Assembly: GCA_009780695.1 (NCBI GenBank)
Contig: WQZN01000009.1
Coordinates: 32,704-96,703, forward strand
DNA from: Microbacteriaceae bacterium
GTDB lineage: Bacteria > Actinomycetota > Actinomycetes > Actinomycetales > Microbacteriaceae
Reading direction: 5' to 3'
Length of the DNA: 64,000 nucleotides
Of this stretch, positions 57,645-64,000 are shown in pieces. The notes below the pieces were generated by a model, which ran no database searches, was not told the DNA's origin, and worked only from the letters and a program-made list of their open reading frames with translations. The position numbers were made by a program, and so were the translations under genes. Each line of letters begins with the position of its first letter. Within the stretch, counting starts at the first letter, position 1.

Positions 57645-58208
57645 ATGGCATCTACCGCTGACATCAAGAACGGCGTCGTCCTCAACATCGACGGCCAGCT
57701 CTGGACCATCATCGAGTTCCAGCACGTCAAGCCGGGCAAGGGCGGCGCGTTCGTCCGCACCAAGATGAAGAACATCCTCACCGGCAAGGTCGTCGACAAG
57801 ACCTACAACGCCGGCACGAAGATCGACATCGAGACCGTCGACCGCCGCGACTACCAGTACCTGTACAACGACGGCGACAACTTCGTCTTCATGGACCAGA
57901 CCGACTTCGACCAGATCAACGTCCCCGCCACCGTCGTCGGCGACGCCGCGCACTTCATGCTCGAGAACCAGATCGCCACGGTCGCCATGAACAACGGCAA
58001 CCCGCTCTACGTCGAGCTGCCCGCCTCGGTCGTCCTCGAGGTCACCTACACCGAGCCCGGCCTGCAGGGCGACCGCTCGAGCGCCGGCACCAAGCCCGCC
58101 ACGCTCGAGACCGGCTACGAGATCCAGGTCCCGCTGTTCCTCGAGACCGGCACCAAGGTCAAGGTCGACACCCGCACCGGCGACTACCTCGGGCGCGTGA
58201 ACGACTAG
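57645..58208 (+). CDS. efp: Elongation factor P
   Basis: 187 residues, the standard length. KOW-like domain I with [29 protein letters not shown], whose loop holds the tip lysine; domains II/III end with [16 protein letters not shown] and [14 protein letters not shown]. Relieves ribosome stalling at polyproline. No epmA/epmB-type modification gene is nearby. TAGTG overlap to nusB. Confidence 0.97.
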   Translation: MASTADIKNGVVLNIDGQLWTIIEFQHVKPGKGGAFVRTKMKNILTGKVVDKTYNAGTKIDIETVDRRDYQYLYNDGDNFVFMDQTDFDQINVPATVVGDAAHFMLENQIATVAMNNGNPLYVELPASVVLEVTYTEPGLQGDRSSAGTKPATLETGYEIQVPLFLETGTKVKVDTRTGDYLGRVND

Positions 58209-58654
58209 TGTCGGCCCGCACGAAGGCCCGGAAGCGGGCCCTCGACATCCTCTACGTCGCGGACCTGCGGGAGATCTCCATCCCGCAGGCCCTCGCGGCC
58301 GAAGCCGAGCGCGCGGCGAACGAGCCGGCGCGCGAGGCGTCCTGGCTCTACGCCCGTGAGATCGTCGACGGCGTCGCCGACCACAAGGCCGAGATCGACG
58401 AGCTCATCGAGACCTACGCGCAGGGCTGGACGCTGAACCGCATGCCGATCGTCGACCGCGCGATCCTGCGCATCGGCATCTGGGAGCTGCTGCACAACCC
58501 CGAGGTGCCGACCGGCGTCGCCATCTCCGAGGCCGTCGAGGCCGCCCAGTCGCTCTCGACCGACGACTCGGCGGGCTTCATCAACGGGCTGCTCGCGAAG
58601 ATCGCCCAGCTCGCCGTGCGCGACGAGGACGCACCCGCGAAACCGGCGGAATGA
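58208..58654 (+). CDS. nusB: Transcription antitermination protein NusB
   Basis: 148 residues. ARTKARKRALDILYVADLRE at the N-terminus, then LIETYAQGWTLNRMPIVDRAILRIGIWELL and FINGLLAKIA give the NusB helical fold that binds boxA RNA with NusE. GTG start overlaps the efp stop by one base. The pyrR promoter follows immediately. Confidence 0.95.
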   Translation: MSARTKARKRALDILYVADLREISIPQALAAEAERAANEPAREASWLYAREIVDGVADHKAEIDELIETYAQGWTLNRMPIVDRAILRIGIWELLHNPEVPTGVAISEAVEAAQSLSTDDSAGFINGLLAKIAQLAVRDEDAPAKPAE

Positions 58655-58668
58655 CGGAGCCCACCTGT

Positions 58669-58730
58669 TAGGGTGGGAGCACCACTAAAGGCACTCTTTA
58701 ATACCGTCCCGTGAGGCGGAGAAGGGAGTC
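58669..58730 (+). promoter_or_regulatory. pyr operon promoter and PyrR-binding RNA element
   Basis: TAGGGT (58669-58674) is the likely -10. The leader folds ACTCTTT (58693-58699) against AAGGGAGT (58722-58729), topped by GTCCCGTGAGGC (58706-58717), which matches the PyrR loop consensus GUCC-x-GAGAGGC apart from one U. The ribosome site GAAGGGAG is part of the stem, so PyrR binding would block translation, as reported for Mycobacterium smegmatis. Confidence 0.8.
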
Positions 58731-58735
58731 GGCGG

Positions 58736-59305
58736 ATGAGCACGAGAATCGTGCTGAACGAGGCTGACATCGCCCGGGCACTGACTCGGATCTCGCACGA
58801 GATCCTCGAGTCGAACCGCGGCACCGAGGGTCTCGTGATCCTCGGCATCCCGACCCGCGGTGTGACGCTCGCGCAGCGCATCGCGGCCAACATCGCGCGC
58901 ATCGAGCCCGGCAGCGACGTGTTCGCCGGCAGCCTCGACGTCACGATGTACCGCGACGATCTGGCGCACACCCGCACCCGCACGCCCGGCCGCACCGCGC
59001 TGCCGGCATCCCTCGACGGCACCACGGTCGTGCTCGTCGACGACGTGCTGTTCTCGGGCCGCACGGTGCGCGCCGCGCTCGACGCGCTCAACGACACCGG
59101 CCGCCCGCGCATCGTGCGCCTCGCCGCCCTCGTCGACCGCGGTCACCGCGCGCTGCCGATCCGCGCCGACTTCGTCGGCAAGAACCTGCCGTCGGCTCTC
59201 GACGAGCGCATCAACGTGCACCTGAACGAGGTCGACGGCGACGAGTTCGTCGCGATCGAGTCGCAGCGCAGCGACGACGAGACGACCGAAGGGGCGGATG
59301 CCTGA
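58736..59305 (+). CDS. pyrR: PyrR bifunctional regulator / uracil phosphoribosyltransferase
   Basis: 189 residues. PRPP-binding loop [36 protein letters not shown] and [21 protein letters not shown] are the PyrR blocks. Binds the pyr leader RNA in a UMP/UTP-dependent manner. ATG is six bases after the stem-bound ribosome site. TGATG overlap to pyrB. Confidence 0.96.
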   Translation: MSTRIVLNEADIARALTRISHEILESNRGTEGLVILGIPTRGVTLAQRIAANIARIEPGSDVFAGSLDVTMYRDDLAHTRTRTPGRTALPASLDGTTVVLVDDVLFSGRTVRAALDALNDTGRPRIVRLAALVDRGHRALPIRADFVGKNLPSALDERINVHLNEVDGDEFVAIESQRSDDETTEGADA

Positions 59306-60252
59306 TGCGCCATCTGCTGTCCACCAAGGACCTCTCGCGCGAGACCGCGATCCGCCTGCTCGACATCGCCGAGGACATGGCCGACGTGCAGAACCGCGAG
59401 GTCAAGAAGCTGCCGACGCTGCGCGGCAAGACGGTTGTGAACCTCTTCTTCGAGGACTCGACGCGCACCCGCATCTCGTTCGAGGCCGCCGCGAAGCGCC
59501 TCTCGGCTGACGTCATCAACTTCAGCGCGAAGGGCTCGAGCGTCTCGAAGGGCGAGAGCCTGAAGGACACGGCGCAGACGCTGCAGGCGATGGGCGCCGA
59601 CGGCGTCGTCATCCGCCATTCCGCCTCGGGCGCCCCGTACACGCTCGCGACCTCCGGCTGGATCGCCGCGCCCGTCATCAACGCCGGCGACGGCACGCAC
59701 GAGCACCCGACCCAGGCCCTGCTCGACGCGTTCACGATGCGCCGCCGTCTGCACGGCGAGGCGAGCCGCGGCAAGGCGCTCGACGGGGTCGCGGTGACGA
59801 TCGTGGGGGACATTCTGCACTCGCGCGTCGCCCGCTCGAACGTCTGGCTGCTGAACACGCTCGGCGCCGAGGTCACGCTCGTCGCGCCGCCGACGCTCGT
59901 GCCCGTCGACACCACGACCTGGCCGGTCACGGTCGCCTACGACCTCGATTCCGCGATCGACGACGGCGTGCCCGATGTGCTGATGATGCTGCGCATCCAG
60001 GCCGAGCGCATGAACGCCGCGTTCTTCCCGAACGAGCGCGAGTACTCGCGCACGTGGGGCCTCGACGACGAGCGCCTGCGCCGCCTGCCGGCCGACGCGC
60101 TCGTGATGCACCCGGGGCCGATGATCCGCGGCCTCGAGATCTCGGCCGCCGCGGCCGATTCCGCCCGGTCGACCGTGCGCGAGCAGGTCGCGAACGGGGT
60201 CTCGGTCCGAATGGCCGCGCTGTATTTGTTGCTCGCCGGTGAGGAGAACTGA
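59305..60252 (+). CDS. pyrB: Aspartate carbamoyltransferase catalytic subunit
   Basis: 315 residues. [13 protein letters not shown] binds carbamoyl phosphate, with [42 protein letters not shown] and MHPGPMIRG. No pyrI regulatory chain nearby, as usual for actinobacteria. One-base overlap with pyrR and a one-base gap to pyrC. Confidence 0.97.
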   Translation: MRHLLSTKDLSRETAIRLLDIAEDMADVQNREVKKLPTLRGKTVVNLFFEDSTRTRISFEAAAKRLSADVINFSAKGSSVSKGESLKDTAQTLQAMGADGVVIRHSASGAPYTLATSGWIAAPVINAGDGTHEHPTQALLDAFTMRRRLHGEASRGKALDGVAVTIVGDILHSRVARSNVWLLNTLGAEVTLVAPPTLVPVDTTTWPVTVAYDLDSAIDDGVPDVLMMLRIQAERMNAAFFPNEREYSRTWGLDDERLRRLPADALVMHPGPMIRGLEISAAAADSARSTVREQVANGVSVRMAALYLLLAGEEN

Positions 60253-60253
60253 C

Positions 60254-61573
60254 GTGTCCTATCTGATCGAGGGCGCGACGCTGCCCACCGGTGAGCGCGC
60301 GGACATCGCGATCGAGGGCGGCGTCATCACCGCGATCGGCGCGGATGCCGCCGCCGCGGCATCCGGCTCGGCTGCCCGCATCGACGCCGACGGCCTCGTC
60401 GCCCTGCCCGGTCTCGTCGACCTGCACACGCACCTGCGCGAGCCCGGCTACGAGCAGTCCGAGACCGTGCTGACCGGCACGCGCGCCGCGGCATCCGGCG
60501 GCTACACCGCGGTGTTCGCCATGGCGAACACCTCGCCCGTCTCCGACACCGCGGGCGTCGTCGAGCAGGTGCTCTCGCTCGGCGAGGCGGCCGGCTACGC
60601 GACGGTGCGCCCGATCGGCGCCGTGACCGTGGGCCTCCAGGGCGAGCGGCTCGCCGAGCTCGGCGCGATGGCGAACAGCCGCGCCCGGGTGCGCGTGTTC
60701 AGCGACGACGGCTTCTGCGTCTCCGACCCGCTGCTCATGCGTCGCGCCCTCGAATACGTCAAGGCCGTGGGCGGCGTCATCGCACAGCACGCGCAGGAGC
60801 CGCGCCTCACGCAGGGCGCCCAGATGAACGAGGGCGCGCTCTCTGGCGAGCTCGGCCTGGCCGGCTGGCCCGCCGTCGCCGAGGAGTCGATCATCGCCCG
60901 CGACGTGCTGCTCGCCGAGCACGTGGGCAGCCGCCTGCACGTCTGCCATGTCTCGACCGCGGGCTCGGTCGAGGTGATCCGCTGGGCGAAGTCGCGCGGC
61001 ATCCGCGTCACCGCCGAGGTCACCCCGCACCACCTGCTGCTCACCGAGGACCTCGTGCGCGGCTACGACGCGCGCTACAAGGTGAACCCGCCGCTGCGCG
61101 CCCGCGAGGACGTCGAGGCGCTGCGCGAGGCCGTCGTCGACGGCACGATCGACATCGTCGCGACCGACCACGCGCCGCACCCCGTCGAGGCGAAGGACAC
61201 CGAGTGGGATGCCGCGGCCAACGGCATGGTCGGCCTCGAGTCCGCCCTCTCGGTCGTGCACGCGGCGCTCGTCGCCGACGGCCGCCTCGACTGGGCCGAC
61301 GTCGCACGCCTGATGAGCGCGAAACCCGCCGAGATCGGCTCGCTGCGCGGCTACGAGCAGGGCCTCGTCGTCGGCGCAGCCGCGAACGTCGCGCTCTACG
61401 ACCCGAGCTTCTCACGCAGCTTCTCGGTCGAGGACCTGCACGGCAAGGGCGTCAACTCGCCCTACCTCGGCCTCGAGCTGCCGGGCCGCGTCGTGCACAC
61501 CTTCCACGCCGGCCGCGCGACCGTCGTCGACGGCGCCCTCGTCGACCCGAGCGAACTCGCCGGAGGCCGCTAG
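60254..61573 (+). CDS. pyrC: Dihydroorotase
   Basis: 439 residues, class I dihydroorotase. Metal-binding DLHTHLREPGYE, TGTRAAASGGYTAVFAM, FSDDGFCVSD, AQHAQEP, HVCHVSTAGSVE and ATDHAPHPVEAKDTEW. GTG 60254 is preferred over GTG 60239 because GAGGAG (60241-60246) is seven bases upstream. TAGTG overlap with the next gene. Confidence 0.95.
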   Translation: MSYLIEGATLPTGERADIAIEGGVITAIGADAAAAASGSAARIDADGLVALPGLVDLHTHLREPGYEQSETVLTGTRAAASGGYTAVFAMANTSPVSDTAGVVEQVLSLGEAAGYATVRPIGAVTVGLQGERLAELGAMANSRARVRVFSDDGFCVSDPLLMRRALEYVKAVGGVIAQHAQEPRLTQGAQMNEGALSGELGLAGWPAVAEESIIARDVLLAEHVGSRLHVCHVSTAGSVEVIRWAKSRGIRVTAEVTPHHLLLTEDLVRGYDARYKVNPPLRAREDVEALREAVVDGTIDIVATDHAPHPVEAKDTEWDAAANGMVGLESALSVVHAALVADGRLDWADVARLMSAKPAEIGSLRGYEQGLVVGAAANVALYDPSFSRSFSVEDLHGKGVNSPYLGLELPGRVVHTFHAGRATVVDGALVDPSELAGGR

Positions 61574-62073
61574 TGCCGGTCTGGGCCGCCACGCTCGTCA
61601 TCGCCGCCGTCACGGTGCTGCTCATCGCAGCCGCGTGGCTCGGCTGGCGATCGCGCGTGCGCCGCGACGCGGGGCTCGTGCCCTCGCACGAGGTGCCGGC
61701 CGGGCTCGGGGCGCCGCGCGCGGCATCCCGCGTGCTCTACGTCGCCACGACCGCGCATGACGAGCCGCTCGAGCGCCTCGCGATCGCGGGCCTCGCGTTC
61801 CGCGCGCAGGGCACAATCGCCGTGCACGCGTCGGGCGTGCTCGTGAGCCTGGACGGCAGCGCGGATGTCTGGATCCGGGCATCCGACCTCGCCGCCGCCC
61901 GACCTGCGACGGTCGCGATCGACAAGGCCGTCGAGAAGGACGGCCTGCTCACCCTGGTCTGGCGCCTCGCCGGGACCGCCATCGACAGCTACTTCCGCGT
62001 CCTCGAGCCCGAGCTCAGCGGCTCGCTCTATGACGCGATCGACTCCATCACCCATGCTGAAAGCGAGGTCTGA
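61573..62073 (+). CDS. Membrane-anchored protein of the pyr operon (Rv1382-like)
   Basis: 166 residues. One N-terminal helix ([22 protein letters not shown]) and a soluble beta-rich remainder with [24 protein letters not shown] and VWIRASDL. A membrane protein gene stands between pyrC and carA in mycobacteria as well (Rv1382), so the position is conserved though the function is unknown. GTG start overlaps the pyrC stop; carA starts one base after its own stop. Confidence 0.8.
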   Translation: MPVWAATLVIAAVTVLLIAAAWLGWRSRVRRDAGLVPSHEVPAGLGAPRAASRVLYVATTAHDEPLERLAIAGLAFRAQGTIAVHASGVLVSLDGSADVWIRASDLAAARPATVAIDKAVEKDGLLTLVWRLAGTAIDSYFRVLEPELSGSLYDAIDSITHAESEV

Positions 62074-62074
62074 C

Positions 62075-63238
62075 GTGCCCGTACCCACCCCCGCCGTCCT
62101 GGTGCTCGAGGACGGAACCCGATACTCGGGCCGTGCCTACGGAGCCGAGGGGCGCACCCTCGGCGAGCTCGTCTTCTCGACCGGCATGACCGGTTACCAG
62201 GAGACGCTGACCGACCCGTCCTACGCCGGTCAGATCGTGATCCAGACCGCGCCGCACATCGGCAACACCGGCATGAACGACGAGGACCCCGAGTCGCGCC
62301 GCATCTGGGTCGCCGGCTACGTCGTGCGCGACCCCAGCCGCGTCGTCTCCAACCACCGCGCGGTGCGCAGCCTCGACGACGAGCTCCTCTCGACGAGCAT
62401 CGTCGGCATCGCGGGCATCGACACGCGTGCCGTGACGCGCCACATCCGCGACCTGGGCGCCATGCGCGCGGGCATCTTCTCGGGTGCGGACGCCGCGCTC
62501 AGCGACTTCGAGCAGCTCGAGCTCGTCCGCGGCGGTGCGCAGATGTCGGGCCTCAGCCTGTCCGACCAGGTCTCGGTCACCGAGCCCGAGGTCACGCCCG
62601 CGCAGGGGGAGCGGCTCGGCAACCTCGCCGTGCTCGACCTCGGCGTGAAGCAGTCGACGATCGACAACCTCGCGGCCCGCGGCTTCGAGGTGCACGTGCT
62701 GCCGCAGGACTCGACCCTCGAGCAGATCCTCGAGATCGAGCCAGTCGCCGCGTTCTTCTCGAACGGCCCCGGCGACCCCTCGGCCTCCGACGCGCAGGTC
62801 GCCGTGCTGCGCGGCATCCTCGACGAGGGCCTGCCGTTCTTCGGCATCTGCTTCGGCAACCAGCTGCTCGGCCGCGCGCTCGGCCTCGAGACCTACAAGC
62901 TGCCCTTCGGCCACCGCGGCATCAACCAGCCCGTCGTCGACAAGACGACCGGCCGCGTCGAGATCACCGCGCACAACCACGGCTTCGCGGTCAAGGCACC
63001 GAGCAACGACGAGCCCTTCGACTCGCCGAACGGCTACGGCAGGGTCGAGGTCAGCCACGTCGACCTCAACGACGACGTCGTCGAGGGGCTCAACGCGCTC
63101 GACATCCCGGCCTTCTCGGTGCAGTACCACCCCGAGGCCGCCGCTGGCCCGTACGACGCCAACTACCTCTTCGACCGGTTCCGCGACCTCGTGCTGAACC
63201 AGAAGAACCAGAACTCCGAGCAGAAGGACGCCGAGTAA
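62075..63238 (+). CDS. carA: Carbamoyl-phosphate synthase small subunit
   Basis: 387 residues. N-terminal domain [18 protein letters not shown] and [17 protein letters not shown]; glutaminase domain with [10 protein letters not shown], nucleophile Cys in [16 protein letters not shown], and the His-Glu pair in [11 protein letters not shown]. Supplies ammonia to CarB. GTG 62075 has GAGG seven bases upstream; an in-frame ATG at 62054 inside the previous gene is less well placed. Confidence 0.96.
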   Translation: MPVPTPAVLVLEDGTRYSGRAYGAEGRTLGELVFSTGMTGYQETLTDPSYAGQIVIQTAPHIGNTGMNDEDPESRRIWVAGYVVRDPSRVVSNHRAVRSLDDELLSTSIVGIAGIDTRAVTRHIRDLGAMRAGIFSGADAALSDFEQLELVRGGAQMSGLSLSDQVSVTEPEVTPAQGERLGNLAVLDLGVKQSTIDNLAARGFEVHVLPQDSTLEQILEIEPVAAFFSNGPGDPSASDAQVAVLRGILDEGLPFFGICFGNQLLGRALGLETYKLPFGHRGINQPVVDKTTGRVEITAHNHGFAVKAPSNDEPFDSPNGYGRVEVSHVDLNDDVVEGLNALDIPAFSVQYHPEAAAGPYDANYLFDRFRDLVLNQKNQNSEQKDAE

Positions 63239-63241
63239 GCC

Positions 63242-64000
63242 ATGCCCAAGCGCCCCGATATCAACAGCGTCCTCGTCATCGGCTCCGGCCCGATCGTCAT
63301 CGGCCAGGCCGTCGAGTTCGACTACTCCGGCACCCAGGCGTGCCGCGTGCTGCGCGCCGAAGGCGTGCGCGTGATCCTCGTCAACTCGAATCCGGCGACG
63401 ATCATGACCGACCCGGACTTCGCCGACGCGACCTACGTCGAGCCGATCACCCCCGAGGTCATCGAGACGATCATCCAGAAGGAGAAGCCCGACGCGATCC
63501 TGCCGACCCTCGGCGGCCAGACGGCGCTCAACGCCGCCATGGCGCTGCACGAGCGCGGCATCCTCGAGAAGTACGGCGTCGAGCTCATCGGCGCCAAGGT
63601 CGACGCGATCCGCAAGGGCGAGGACCGGCAGATCTTCAAGGAGCTCGTGCTCGAGGCGGGGGCGGATGTCGCGGCATCCGTCATCTGCCACTCGATGGAC
63701 GACCTGCTCGCCGGCGCCGAGAAGCTCGGCTACCCGCTCGTCGTGCGCCCGTCCTTCACCATGGGCGGCCTCGGCTCGGGCTTCGCCTACAACGAGCAGG
63801 ACCTGCGCCGCATCGGCGGCGCCGGCCTGCACGACTCGCCCACGAACGAGGTCCTGCTCGAGGAGTCGATCCTCGGCTGGAAGGAGTACGAGCTCGAGCT
63901 CATGCGCGACACGGCCGACAACACGGTCGTCGTCTGCTCGATCGAGAACGTCGACCCGGTCGGCGTGCACACGGGCGACTCGATCACCGTCGCGCCGGCG
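63242..64000 (+). CDS. carB: Carbamoyl-phosphate synthase large subunit, N-terminal part
   Basis: 253 residues before the window ends. [51 protein letters not shown] and the ATP-grasp [16 protein letters not shown] with [12 protein letters not shown] define the first carboxyphosphate domain. The gene continues past 64000. The ATG follows the carA stop by three bases. Confidence 0.97.
   Translation, partial: MPKRPDINSVLVIGSGPIVIGQAVEFDYSGTQACRVLRAEGVRVILVNSNPATIMTDPDFADATYVEPITPEVIETIIQKEKPDAILPTLGGQTALNAAMALHERGILEKYGVELIGAKVDAIRKGEDRQIFKELVLEAGADVAASVICHSMDDLLAGAEKLGYPLVVRPSFTMGGLGSGFAYNEQDLRRIGGAGLHDSPTNEVLLEESILGWKEYELELMRDTADNTVVVCSIENVDPVGVHTGDSITVAPA

Overview
The window is a gene-dense, roughly 70% G+C chromosomal segment. 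Gene order and protein features point to a high-GC actinobacterium, most likely a member of the Microbacteriaceae (inference). The markers are the dut-side DUF3710/DUF3159 pair next to acnA and dxs, the actinobacterial run thrS-HIT-pdxS-pdxT-yebC-ruvCAB-yajC-secDF-relA, and the run alaS-ruvX-mltG-aroECKB-aroQ-efp-nusB-pyrR-pyrBC-carAB. I see no prophage, insertion sequence, CRISPR array or plasmid function.

Layout. 1-6.1 kb: end of a DUF3710 gene, DUF3159, aconitase behind a palindromic operator, and dxs. 6.1-9.5 kb (minus): a two-gene beta-oxidation operon (thiolase, then hydratase/dehydrogenase). 9.6-15.3 kb: RNase D, DUF3000, an alpha/beta hydrolase, a sulfurtransferase-SufE pair and ZapE. 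15.3-18.4 kb: two tandem ammonium transporters, each behind a GlnR-type box; the second has Glu in place of the first pore His. 18.5-19.1 kb: four tRNA genes. 19.3-22.5 kb: a small membrane protein and a secreted nuclease with two chitin-binding-like modules. 22.7-36.98 kb: translation, vitamin B6, recombination, protein export and stringent response genes. 37-43.3 kb: AbiEi-like, DUF349, membrane cyclophilin, RarA, a stand-alone GAPDH and a GlxA-type regulator. 43.4-53 kb: rpsD with a structured leader, alaS, ruvX, mltG and the shikimate genes aroE-C-K-B. 53-57 kb: accessory genes splitting aroB from aroQ, including a TetR / membrane protein / degenerate transglutaminase cassette. 57-64 kb: aroQ, efp, nusB, then a PyrR-controlled pyrimidine operon running into carB at the window edge.

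Many genes are coupled by 1-8 nt overlaps (TGATG, ATGA, GTGA, TAGTG). About fourteen genes carry a TANNNT hexamer 6-7 nt before the start codon, the signature of leaderless transcription. The heptamer GGATGCC and its complement GGCATCC recur about ninety times by eye, on both strands, in coding sequence and in terminators, and bring in otherwise rare GAT and GCA codons. All domain calls were made by reading the sequence; no database search was run.
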